A DNA stretch of 64,000 nucleotides from Anaerolineae bacterium (lineage in GTDB: Bacteria; Chloroflexota; Anaerolineae; Promineifilales; Promineifilaceae). The notes under the pieces are model-generated. The model ran no database searches and had not been told where the DNA came from. It saw only the letters and a list, made by a program, of their open reading frames with translations. A program made the position numbers and the translations under genes. Location of the stretch: the NCBI GenBank assembly GCA_030425205.1, contig JAUIAP010000027.1, forward strand, positions 24,787 through 88,786, given 5' to 3'. Below, piece by piece: positions 27,126 to 36,141 of this stretch; positions within the stretch are counted from its first letter, which is position 1, and every line of letters begins with the position of its first letter.

Positions 27126-30100
27126 ATGTATAGGTTCTCACAACACAAATATCTGACCGTAATTGCAATCCTCTTTGTCACCATCGTGACTGCATCTGGC
27201 ATTCTCGCCAGTACGACCCCCGTTTTGACGCTTAATCAAACAATTAGCGCAGAGCCGCTGCTCGGTGGCGACGTGACCTATCGCATTGCGATTGGCAACA
27301 CGGGCGCAAATCCTGTCACGGACAAAGCGTATAACTTAACCATTACCGACACGCTGCCCGCCGGATTGAGCTATCAATCCGCGAGCATCGCGCCGACTTC
27401 TCAACAGCCACAAGCTGATGGCTCAACTATTTTGATTTGGGACAACATCACCGATGTGGAGGTCAACGAAGAGTTGACGCTTGACGTGACGGCGGTGTTG
27501 AGTGCAGGGCTGACGACGGTTGACAGCTTTGAAAACGTCGTCACGATTGCTGCAAACACGATTCCAGACAACAGCGGCGACTGGCTGACAAAGGCCAACA
27601 CGCTCGTGGCGCGTCCACAGGCGATTGATATTGAGCTTGTCGCGCAGCAATCGACGGGCGATGAACAGGCGACAGGCGCGGGTGAGTATGACGGTTCGGC
27701 CGATTGGCCATTCCGCTACACCGCGACCGTTCGCAACAACAACGTCGGCAGCACGGAAAACGTGACGGCAACATTGCTTTTGCCAGCGAATTTAGCTTAT
27801 CTGGGTAACCCAACCGTTTCAAATGGTGCAAGTGCAACACCACAACTCGCGTTGCAGGCGGATGGATCGCTGGAGATGCGTTGGGCGTTGGGAACGTTGA
27901 CGACGGCCAATTATGACGACCCCGTTGAGATTACGTTTGACGTGGCGATTCCATATCGTGCGCGGACGAGTGCGGACACGGCGGCCGAAGCTGGCGCATT
28001 CGCTGGCAGCATGAGCGGGGACATTATTCCCGAAGATGCAGAAGTTGTTGTCAGTTACGAGGCGGTTGGGACGTATGAAGACGCACCGACAGCCGATGGC
28101 ACACAAAGCACGCCCGCCGATGATCGAGTTGTGCGCGTGACGGCCGAATATCTGACCGTCAGCAAAACGGTGTCGCCTAAAGTGGTTGGCATTGGCTCAA
28201 CGGCGACGTATAACCTGCATTTTTATGTTTCCGAATATTATACGACGACCAACGTGACGCTGGTGGACGTGTTGCCAGACGGCATGACCTACGTTGATGG
28301 AAGCGCAAGCCTCGCACCGGTCACCGTTGAGACAAACACGCCAACGGTTGGCAAGACGACGTTGACATGGGAGCTTGCCGCAAGCGAGACGGCCCCTGCC
28401 AGTGATGGCGTGATTTCGTTCCGGGCGACAGTTGACGAACGTTACGAAGCGCAGCCACTTACCAACGAACCCATCGTCTCAGGCGACTCCCTCACCAACA
28501 ACGTTACCATCAGCGGTGATTGGCAAGACACGATCACGGCGGGACGCTTTGGCACAGCCATTCCCGACATATCGAGCGCAACGGTCACAACGCGATTTAC
28601 GACATTCTCGAAAGAGGTTTATGACGTGGAAAGCGCAACGTGGGGTGCAAATACGGCTGGCTTCACGGGCGACGACATCACATTTCGCTTGAAATATGTG
28701 AGTGCAAGCAATGTCGATGCAAAAGAGATCATCATCCGCGACTTTTTGCCGCGTGGGATGACATTTGTGAATGGTAGCGACAGTTATCAGGTGAGCGGTG
28801 ATTTTGCCAGCAGCAACACCTGCACAAGTGCGCCACAAACGCCCACACTTGGGACGCTCAACGGGCTGCAATATCTCGAATGGAAGCTGTGTAGCGTTGA
28901 ACAGGCGAGCATGTGGCAGGTTGAGCTGAAGGCAAAAATTAGCGATATTCCAGACGCGCAACCGGGCTGGATTGTGGCGAACTTTGGCAAATTGAGCGGC
29001 CAAAACAGCTATGGCGACGCATACAGCTTGCGCGAATTGGCGACAGTCGACTACAACGCGCCAGAGTTGGTGCTGGTGAAAAGCGCAGACCCTGCTCAAA
29101 ATCTCAGCGCAAACGACACGATTAACTACACGATTGCCGTGACAAATCGCGGTAAGGCGACGGCGTACAACTTGGCGTTGACCGACATTGTGCCAGCCAA
29201 TTTGATTGTGCCAAACACGGGCAGCGGCTATACGAGCAGCGGTAATCCAGCGGCGGGGGATGGTGGGACGCTGACGTTTGCCACGGTTGCCGCGCTTGCC
29301 GCCGGTGAGACGCAAACATTTAGCTATGCGGCGACGGTCAAGGCGGGCGTTGTCGCGGGTGAGAGCATGACCAACTTGGCAACAGTTGGCTACAACAGCC
29401 GCAGCGATGATACGGGTCATCAGTGGAACACAAACAGCGATGTGGGCGAGTTGAACACCGATGATGAAACGGTTTATGTGCGCGGCGCGACGTTGCGCAA
29501 ATCGGCGAACGTCAATAATGCAACGATTGGTGACACGGTGACGTGGACGCTCATTGGCACTGTGCCAGCGGGTGTTGTCGCGCATTGGCCTGTGATTGAA
29601 GAAAACAATTTGCCCAACGGCTTCGATTTTGTCGAAGGCAGCACGCAAATTAGCAACGCGACACTGGATACGACAAACCACGCTGAAAATCCCATCGACA
29701 ACGATGACAAAGATGTGCGCTGGTTCCTTGAGACTATCGACAACACGGCTGGCAGCAGCGACTATACGTTCACGCTTACATTTGACACGGTTGTGACGGG
29801 GTTGAACGCGAACGGGAGCAATGCGTATGCCTGCTGTCGTAAGAATGCGGACAATGATGCGTTTATCGGCTGGTATGACGACGTGACGGGCTATAACAGC
29901 ACAGGGTTTGCATCGGAGAGTTACAACACCAACCAGATTGACCGACGCAGCCCAGAGGCGGATGCGGATGTCAAGATTGTTCAACCGCAGTTGAGCGTGA
30001 CAAAATCGGCCGATTACAACACCTTCGCCGCCAACGGCATCGCCCTTTTCACCGTCCAAGTTCGCAACAGCGGCAACGCAACCGCCTACGACATGACGCT

Positions 30101-33100
30101 GGTCGATGATTTGCCCGTCGGCTTGACGCTGGAACAGACAGTCGCGCAAAGCATCATCGGCAACCCAAGCGGCGCAACTTTCACAAACGGTAATCAGACG
30201 GGTGATAGCGAATTGACCTACGGCTTGAACATGCTGCGGGCTGGCGACGTGTGGGAAGTTAAATTTTCTGTGCGCGTTCCTGGAGATATTTCGGCCGATC
30301 TCGAATTCCAAAACACCGCCACCGTCACAGCGTACAGTTCGCAATCGGGCGTTCAACCATTTGAGCGCATCTATGACCCTGTTTCGGGCAGCGTTCAACT
30401 CTACACACCGACCAGTGGCATCAATAAATCAGTCGAAATTGATGGCGAATTGACCTACGGCTCAGAAGTGGTCTACACGCTGGTTGTGCCGATGCAGCCC
30501 GTTCCCGCGACGATGTACAACGTCGTTGTGAGCGATTTGGTGGACGAAAGATTGACCGTCACAAGCGTGACCAACGGCTCGCACAGCGGCAATAACGTCA
30601 GCGCATCGTTTGCCAGCATTGCGCCTAATCAGCAGGAAACGATCATCATTCGCGCCACGCTGCCAGAAGATAGCGAGGCAAATGCGGGCGAAGTGATTCG
30701 CAATCGGGCAAGCCGCATCTTTGACAATGCGCCGCTGGTGCAGTCGAATGAAGTGGCGAATACAGTTGTCGCGCCTGCGCTGGTGGTTGGGAAATCGGCC
30801 GATAAACCCTACGTCAACAATGGCGACATCATCAACTACACCATCACCATCAAAAACGTCGGCAACGGCCGCGCTGATGAGGTGGTGTTGTCAGATCAGC
30901 TACCGAGCCTCCTGGAGTTGGTTGCGGGTTCGGTCAAGCTCAACGGGCAACCGATTAGCGTGCCAATTACAGGTGGTTGGGAACTTCCCACACTGGCAGG
31001 TGGCACAACCCATGTCGTCACCTATCAGGCAGAAGCGGGGCTTGTGGTTGCTGGTGTCGCGTATGATAACGTGGCAAACGTGACGGCGGTGGATAGCAAT
31101 GGGAATGTGGTTCCGGTTGATAATAGCGGGGTCGTTTCGGCCGATTCTGACCCAACCGACAACGCAACCGCCCGCGTCTATGGCCCCCTTACCTGCACAA
31201 ACGAAGATTTGAGCGTCGCGTTTGAAGACCTCAAAAACGTCGGCTGGTCAGATTGGGATTACAACGATGTACTGATTCGCATCGACATTGAGCAGTGCGT
31301 CACGCCGACGGGCAACCTTGCCGTGCTGCAAAACCGCTATGAAATCGTGGCGCGTGGGGCCGGCTATGACCATGAGTTTCGTCATGCGTTGCCGCTCATC
31401 GGTGGCGGTCGCTATGATTTGACGGTTATGAATCCTGATGGGGGCGTTGCGAAAACAGCGGGGGATACGTTTGGGGATGTGGCTGACTTTGCAATTTTCG
31501 GCCGAACGTGGGAAGCGATGCCTCCCCTCGCTGGCTTCACCGAACCATTTGTCAATACACGCCCAGAGCAAGATTACTTTGTTCCCGGACAGGTCGCCAA
31601 CTTAACGCTCGTTCTCGATGAACCAGCCAACAACCTCGCCGCTTTCTTGCCGCCCGTTCCGTTCGACCCCTACATCAACGTCTACAACACGGGCGAATCG
31701 GTGCATCTCAACATTCCCGGACATCTCGACAATATGCAGGTTGTCTCGGGTATTTTCGACCCCAGCACACCGCTGCTCGGCTTTGACCTGCCACTCGCGC
31801 ACACGTTTGACGTAAATATCGACTGGCCTTTGGAGCAGTTCGGGATGTGGCGCGGCTATCCACTCTACGAAAATTTCATCAAGAGCGGTGGCGCAGCGGC
31901 GGCCGATTGGGATGATCTTGCCAATGCAGACACGCAATACCTTTGGCAATATGCGCCCAATGTCCCGCTCGAAGATTTGCTCAATAGCCGCAGCCGACGC
32001 GACACAGCGGGCGACAGCAGCTATTTTGCCAGCCCAATTGTCGTCGGCTCGCATATCGTCATTGGCAATCAGTTGACCAATCAGCTTGAGGTTTATAACT
32101 TGAATCAAGAGCTTGTCTGGTCGGCCGATGTCGGTGGTGGGGTGCGTGCGGCGGCAACATCGGCCGATCTCGACAACGACGGCAGCCCCGAAATCATCGT
32201 CGGTAGCGGCAACGGTTGGCTCTACGCTTTCCATGAAAACGGACAACCTGTCAGCGGCTGGCCTGCCCAAGTTGGCAACTATCGCATTCTCGCCACCCCT
32301 GCCGTCGCACGCTTGAGCGGCAGCATGGCGGTCGTCGTGCCACTGGCAGACGGGCGACTGTACGCCTTCAACGCCAACGGCACGCCGCGCTGGAACGTCA
32401 GCATGGGCGACGTGACCGACGAATTCGGCAGCCAAACGCGCAACAGTTCCCCCACGATTGCGGACATTGACGGCAATGGCTCGCTTGAAATTGTGGTCGG
32501 ATCGCAGGATAAGAAGCTGTACGTCTTCAACCAAGATGGCTCGCTGAAGTGGACGTTTGAATCGGCCGATCCCATCTTCGGACAGCCCATCGTTGCCGAC
32601 ATCGACCCCGCCAACGCTGGCATGGAAATCGCGTTCGGCTCAAGCCAACTCGTTGGCGGCTACGCGCGCAGCTTCCTTTTTGTCCTAGACAAGGACGGCA
32701 ATGCGGTTCAGCAGTTATTTGCAGGTTGGAGTGGCTTGCGCGGCACAGTGTTGGTTGCCGACATCGACGGCAACCGCGACCTCGAACTGCTCATTGGCAG
32801 CGACGACGGCAACATCCGCGCATGGCAACATGACGGCAGCGCAATCGCCGGGTGGCCGCAAGCGACGGACGGCGCAATCTCTGCCCAGCCAAAAGTTGGT
32901 GATGTGGACGGCGATGGCGTGAACGAAATCATCGTCGCGTCGGAAGATGCACACGTTTACGCTTATGAAGCGGACGGCTCGCTCGTCGCCGATTGGCCGC
33001 GAGAGACAAGCGTTTCTGTCACAGGCACGCCCATTGTGGCAAATCTGGATGGGGATGTTTCGGCCGAAGTCATCGTCGGCGACTTGGGTGGGGAACTTTA

Positions 33101-33155
33101 CTTCTGGGACGTGCAGGTTGCGTTCAAACTGTTCCTGCCCGTCGTAACACGTTAA
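27126..33155 (+). CDS. Giant surface protein: DUF11 repeats, LruC domain, FG-GAP propeller
   Basis: 2009 residues, start at 27126 with GGAG upstream. Signal peptide about 1-30. Then seven or more DUF11/isopeptide-type repeats recognisable by (V/L)-x-K-S/T-A-D/V starts and YTI-V-N-G blocks (about 35-1340). A LruC domain (about 1355-1530) contains DWDYNDVLI, and an FG-GAP/VCBS-like beta-propeller (about 1615-1995) has repeated DLDNDGSPEIIVG-type calcium-binding loops. It ends FLPVVTR, a short tail often seen on exported Chloroflexota proteins. It is probably a secreted adhesin or sheath component. A 2.3-kb stretch of the DUF11 part (27704-30005) has no TCGGCCGA copies. Confidence 0.85.
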   Translation: MYRFSQHKYLTVIAILFVTIVTASGILASTTPVLTLNQTISAEPLLGGDVTYRIAIGNTGANPVTDKAYNLTITDTLPAGLSYQSASIAPTSQQPQADGSTILIWDNITDVEVNEELTLDVTAVLSAGLTTVDSFENVVTIAANTIPDNSGDWLTKANTLVARPQAIDIELVAQQSTGDEQATGAGEYDGSADWPFRYTATVRNNNVGSTENVTATLLLPANLAYLGNPTVSNGASATPQLALQADGSLEMRWALGTLTTANYDDPVEITFDVAIPYRARTSADTAAEAGAFAGSMSGDIIPEDAEVVVSYEAVGTYEDAPTADGTQSTPADDRVVRVTAEYLTVSKTVSPKVVGIGSTATYNLHFYVSEYYTTTNVTLVDVLPDGMTYVDGSASLAPVTVETNTPTVGKTTLTWELAASETAPASDGVISFRATVDERYEAQPLTNEPIVSGDSLTNNVTISGDWQDTITAGRFGTAIPDISSATVTTRFTTFSKEVYDVESATWGANTAGFTGDDITFRLKYVSASNVDAKEIIIRDFLPRGMTFVNGSDSYQVSGDFASSNTCTSAPQTPTLGTLNGLQYLEWKLCSVEQASMWQVELKAKISDIPDAQPGWIVANFGKLSGQNSYGDAYSLRELATVDYNAPELVLVKSADPAQNLSANDTINYTIAVTNRGKATAYNLALTDIVPANLIVPNTGSGYTSSGNPAAGDGGTLTFATVAALAAGETQTFSYAATVKAGVVAGESMTNLATVGYNSRSDDTGHQWNTNSDVGELNTDDETVYVRGATLRKSANVNNATIGDTVTWTLIGTVPAGVVAHWPVIEENNLPNGFDFVEGSTQISNATLDTTNHAENPIDNDDKDVRWFLETIDNTAGSSDYTFTLTFDTVVTGLNANGSNAYACCRKNADNDAFIGWYDDVTGYNSTGFASESYNTNQIDRRSPEADADVKIVQPQLSVTKSADYNTFAANGIALFTVQVRNSGNATAYDMTLVDDLPVGLTLEQTVAQSIIGNPSGATFTNGNQTGDSELTYGLNMLRAGDVWEVKFSVRVPGDISADLEFQNTATVTAYSSQSGVQPFERIYDPVSGSVQLYTPTSGINKSVEIDGELTYGSEVVYTLVVPMQPVPATMYNVVVSDLVDERLTVTSVTNGSHSGNNVSASFASIAPNQQETIIIRATLPEDSEANAGEVIRNRASRIFDNAPLVQSNEVANTVVAPALVVGKSADKPYVNNGDIINYTITIKNVGNGRADEVVLSDQLPSLLELVAGSVKLNGQPISVPITGGWELPTLAGGTTHVVTYQAEAGLVVAGVAYDNVANVTAVDSNGNVVPVDNSGVVSADSDPTDNATARVYGPLTCTNEDLSVAFEDLKNVGWSDWDYNDVLIRIDIEQCVTPTGNLAVLQNRYEIVARGAGYDHEFRHALPLIGGGRYDLTVMNPDGGVAKTAGDTFGDVADFAIFGRTWEAMPPLAGFTEPFVNTRPEQDYFVPGQVANLTLVLDEPANNLAAFLPPVPFDPYINVYNTGESVHLNIPGHLDNMQVVSGIFDPSTPLLGFDLPLAHTFDVNIDWPLEQFGMWRGYPLYENFIKSGGAAAADWDDLANADTQYLWQYAPNVPLEDLLNSRSRRDTAGDSSYFASPIVVGSHIVIGNQLTNQLEVYNLNQELVWSADVGGGVRAAATSADLDNDGSPEIIVGSGNGWLYAFHENGQPVSGWPAQVGNYRILATPAVARLSGSMAVVVPLADGRLYAFNANGTPRWNVSMGDVTDEFGSQTRNSSPTIADIDGNGSLEIVVGSQDKKLYVFNQDGSLKWTFESADPIFGQPIVADIDPANAGMEIAFGSSQLVGGYARSFLFVLDKDGNAVQQLFAGWSGLRGTVLVADIDGNRDLELLIGSDDGNIRAWQHDGSAIAGWPQATDGAISAQPKVGDVDGDGVNEIIVASEDAHVYAYEADGSLVADWPRETSVSVTGTPIVANLDGDVSAEVIVGDLGGELYFWDVQVAFKLFLPVVTR

Positions 33156-33554
33156 ACAAGCAAGGTTTCGACCTCTTGTGATAACCCAATAGATATGAAG
33201 AAAATGTTTTGGGAACTACCGTTCCCAAAACATTCTTATTGATAGGTCTCCTGAGTGATGATGCTCAACTCTTTAATGATTTTTCTCATCACTAGAAAAG
33301 GCGGAACTTTATTGGATTCCCGAATAATAGTGTGACGCTCGCACAAACACTCGTGTCCAATTTTGTACCGACTACTTTTATTTTGCATTTTTATAGGTGT
33401 GTGGTGTGAATTCATAGCAATTCTGTATTCAATATAACTACGCAAGACACCTTAATATGTCAAAATCAAAAGTAGAGGGGACTTTTTGCCTAGATACGAA
33501 TGTAGAGATAAAGAGTAAGGTAAGGCGTGCAGTGAGTAGTAAGGTAGTTTCAGC
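33156..33554. other. 400-base gap: terminator and upstream region of GT2 gene
   Basis: Holds the terminator at 33203-33234 and an AT-rich stretch before the glycosyltransferase. A 69-residue minus-strand open frame (33236-33445) has unprotein-like composition and no ribosome site, so it is not called. No other structure seen. Confidence 0.6.
33203..33240 (+). terminator. Strong stem-loop terminator after giant surface protein
   Basis: Perfect 14-bp stem, AATGTTTTGGGAAC (33203-33216) with 33221-33234, and a TACC loop, followed by CTTATT. It lies 48 bases after the stop codon. Confidence 0.85.
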
Positions 33555-34325
33555 ATGACATACGCAGCATACGAACAGTGGAAACGTGAACCACTTAGCG
33601 AGAAACCAGACATCTCGATTGTGATTCCCGCCTATAACGAAGAAATTCGCATTATTCCAACAATTGGCGCAATTGCGTCGCATATGGTGACGCTTGATCG
33701 TCCGTGGGAATTGATCGTGGCGGACGATGGATCGAATGATAAGACGGTCGCCATGATTGAGGAGCTTGGGTTTGCCAATTTGCGCGTGCTGGTTGCGCCG
33801 CAAAATGGGGGCAAGGGGAGCGCGGTGAAGCGCGGGATGTTGGCGGCGCGGGGGGATTTCATCCTCTTCACCGACGCAGACAACTCGACACCGATTGAGG
33901 AAATCGGCCGATTGCTCCACAAGCTCGAACACGAAAATTACGACATCGCCGTTGGCTCACGAGCGGCCGACGGCGCAGAGGTTGAAAACAAAAGCCTCAA
34001 GCGCAAAATTTTGAGTGCAGGTTTGAACACTATTGTGCAAAATCTATTCCGCATTCGCGTTAAAGATACGCAGTGCGGCTTCAAACTGTTCACACGTGCA
34101 ACGGCAACTCGTCTTCACATGGCCCAAACGTTGATGGGATTTAGCTTCGATTTGGAAATCCTCTATCTCGCCTTCAAATTTGGCTACAAAGTTGCGGAAG
34201 TGCCTGTCAACTGGTTTGACGCGCCGGGTTCTAAGGTGGATACAGCAAAAGAGGCGCGCCGCTTTATCACCGATTTAGTCAAAATCAAAGTGACCGATTT
34301 AAAGGGGGGATACGCTCATGCGTAA
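33555..34325 (+). CDS. Family 2 glycosyltransferase (dolichyl-phosphate glucosyltransferase/ALG5-like)
   Basis: 256 residues. GT-A fold motifs: SIVIPAYNEE at 21-30, VADDGSNDKT, GKGSAVKRGM, and the metal-binding DAD at 107-109 (FTDADNS). The C-terminal QCGFKLFTR and VPVNWFDAPGSKV blocks match dolichyl/polyprenyl-phosphate sugar transferases. There is no membrane anchor. It likely loads a sugar onto a polyprenyl phosphate for use by GT-C enzymes such as the PIG-V protein at 41164. It overlaps the next glycosyltransferase gene by eight bases. Confidence 0.88.
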   Translation: MTYAAYEQWKREPLSEKPDISIVIPAYNEEIRIIPTIGAIASHMVTLDRPWELIVADDGSNDKTVAMIEELGFANLRVLVAPQNGGKGSAVKRGMLAARGDFILFTDADNSTPIEEIGRLLHKLEHENYDIAVGSRAADGAEVENKSLKRKILSAGLNTIVQNLFRIRVKDTQCGFKLFTRATATRLHMAQTLMGFSFDLEILYLAFKFGYKVAEVPVNWFDAPGSKVDTAKEARRFITDLVKIKVTDLKGGYAHA

Positions 34326-35547
34326 ACTGCATGTTGGGGTTGTGACGACGTTTCCGCCGGGAACTGGATCGTTAAACGAGTATGCGTTTCATTTTGTGCG
34401 GGCGTTGCGGGAAAAATCGGCCGATGTTTCCAAAATCACGCTCTTTGTCGATCACCTGCCCAATGGGGAAAGTTATCCCGCTGAGGCAGGCGATGTTGCA
34501 ATGGATATTGTGCCTTGCTGGAAGTTTGGCTCAATCAAAAATCCGCTCTCGATTATGCAGGCCGTTCGTAAGGCGAAGCCTGATGTGGTGCTGTTCAATT
34601 TGCAGTTTGCTAGCTTTGGAGACAGCCGCGTATCGGCCGCGCTGGGGTTATTCACGCCGCGCTTAGTCAAACAGGCTGGGTTCCCGTCCGTCGTGCTACT
34701 GCACAACATTATGGAGACGGTTGACCTCAAAAACACAGGATTTTCAGGCAATCCAGTTCTCGAATGGATCACGCGCACAGCAGGAACGCTTGTGACGAAG
34801 GGAATATTATCGGCCGATCTCGTCGCCCTCACCATCCCCAAATATATCGAAATTCTCGAAGAAAAATATCACGCCGACAACGTTATCCTTGCCCCACATG
34901 GCTCATTTGATGACGAAGTGGCGCAACCCGTCCACGACATTCCGCTCGATCCAATGCAAATTATGACGTTTGGCAAGTTCGGGACGTACAAAAAAGTTGA
35001 GGCGTTGATCGAAGCGTTCGCCACCCTGCAAACGCCGAATCGCCCACCGCTCGAACTGGTCATCGCGGGCAGCGACAGCCCCAATGCCCCCGGCTATCTC
35101 GCCGACGTTCAGGCGCAATATGCCCACATTCCCAATGTACGCTTCACGGGTTACGTCGCGGAAGAAGACGTGCCGATTATCTTTGGCGAGGCCGGGGTCG
35201 TCGTCTTCCCTTACACCAGCACGACGGGTAGTTCAGGTGTGCTGCATCAGGCAGGGGATTATGGCAAGGCGGTTGTCCTGCCTAACATTGGCGACTTTGC
35301 CGAAGTGATTACGGAAGAAGGGTATACGGGCGAATTTTTTGAGCCAGCCAGCGTTGAGTCGCTGGCTCAATCTATCGCATCGTTGGTCGACAATCCCGAC
35401 AAACGGCGCGAGATGGGGCAACAAAATTTCATGGCCTCCCATGGCATCCCAATCTCAGAAATTGTCGATTGGTATTTGTTCCATTTTCAGACACTTGGAA
35501 TGGAGCATGTGACTGAAGCCACACAGTACGTTGTCAAGCAGGCTTAA
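34318..35547 (+). CDS. Family 4 (GT-B) glycosyltransferase
   Basis: 409 residues. The N-terminal Rossmann half begins HVGVVTTFPPGTGSLNEYA, and the C-terminal half has TFGKFGTYKKVEALIEAF, LVIAGS, and the nucleotide-sugar region VVVFPYTSTTGSSGVLHQAG ending with the E-x7-E-like pattern (GEAGVVVFPYTSTTG, then AVVLPNIGDFAEVI). This is the Glycos_transf_1/GT4 layout. It is co-transcribed with the upstream GT2 gene (8-base overlap). Glycan assembly in the cytoplasm is the likely role; donor and acceptor unknown. Confidence 0.88.
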   Translation: MRKLHVGVVTTFPPGTGSLNEYAFHFVRALREKSADVSKITLFVDHLPNGESYPAEAGDVAMDIVPCWKFGSIKNPLSIMQAVRKAKPDVVLFNLQFASFGDSRVSAALGLFTPRLVKQAGFPSVVLLHNIMETVDLKNTGFSGNPVLEWITRTAGTLVTKGILSADLVALTIPKYIEILEEKYHADNVILAPHGSFDDEVAQPVHDIPLDPMQIMTFGKFGTYKKVEALIEAFATLQTPNRPPLELVIAGSDSPNAPGYLADVQAQYAHIPNVRFTGYVAEEDVPIIFGEAGVVVFPYTSTTGSSGVLHQAGDYGKAVVLPNIGDFAEVITEEGYTGEFFEPASVESLAQSIASLVDNPDKRREMGQQNFMASHGIPISEIVDWYLFHFQTLGMEHVTEATQYVVKQA

Positions 35548-35592
35548 GCCTGCTTCCAAACCTAGCGTCGTGGTTCACCGCGACGAACTAAG

Positions 35593-35922
35593 ATGAACAC
35601 AACAGAAAAACAGATCAACAACGTGCGCGTACTCGAATTAGAAGGACGATTCGACGCGCACACTGCCAGTCCCGTCCAAGATTGGCTTACGGATGAAACA
35701 GCCAGCCCAAACGCCGTCGTCAATCTCAGCGGCGTGAACTTTATCGACTCAACCGCGCTGGCCGTGCTGGTGCAGGGGATGAAACGTTGCCGCGAAAACG
35801 GCGGTGATTTGCACCTCTCAAATATGCAGCAAGCGGCACGGATCATTTTTGAGTTGACGCGCTTTGATAAGGCGTTTGAAATTTTTGAGGATGAGGCTGC
35901 GGCGGTTGCAGCGTTCTCGTAG
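35593..35922 (+). CDS. STAS-domain anti-sigma-factor antagonist (RsbV/SpoIIAA-like)
   Basis: 109 residues, a single STAS domain. The conserved phosphorylatable serine is Ser53 in NFIDSTALAVL. By family its unphosphorylated form binds an RsbW-type kinase and releases that kinase's partner. It opens the partner-switch set (STAS, PP2C phosphatase, kinase, second STAS, receiver) embedded in the glycan locus. Confidence 0.9.
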   Translation: MNTTEKQINNVRVLELEGRFDAHTASPVQDWLTDETASPNAVVNLSGVNFIDSTALAVLVQGMKRCRENGGDLHLSNMQQAARIIFELTRFDKAFEIFEDEAAAVAAFS

Positions 35923-36099
35923 GGGTGGGGCGTTTGCGGCATGATTTCAGACAGAATCCGCTCTCTAAATCCGCAACGCCTCACCCTTTTCCCAACATCA
36001 TGATTTCTGACAGAACACCAGAATATCAGACAGGGTGAGGCGTGCGGGATACTGGTTTTGAGATTATTCGTCAAATCATTCCCGACACGCCCCACCCCT
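35921..36099. repeat. Four-armed G/C-rich inverted repeat cluster
   Basis: Four related units: 35921-35939 and 36033-36049 on the plus strand (GGGGCGTTTGCGG, GGTGAGGCGTGCGGGA), 35971-35986 and 36081-36099 inverted. They form two consecutive hairpins between the STAS and phosphatase genes. TGATTTC(A/T)GACAGAA is also repeated in direct orientation at 35942 and 36001. It could attenuate or process the operon transcript. Confidence 0.65.
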
Positions 36100-36141
36100 A
36101 CAACCAGAATGATCGTCAGAAATAGCGACTAACCTATAAAT

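Noticed and set aside
28479..30398. 639-codon open frame on the minus strand
   Set aside because: Lies entirely antisense to the DUF11 repeats. Its composition (many Arg, His, Cys) is typical of a shadow of GC-rich coding DNA, and there is no start context.
31602..32534. 310-codon minus-strand open frame
   Set aside because: Antisense to the LruC/FG-GAP part of the giant protein; the repeats themselves create the open frame.
33236..33445. 69-codon minus-strand frame in a real gap
   Set aside because: Unprotein-like composition and no ribosome site; it begins next to a terminator. Left uncalled, low certainty.
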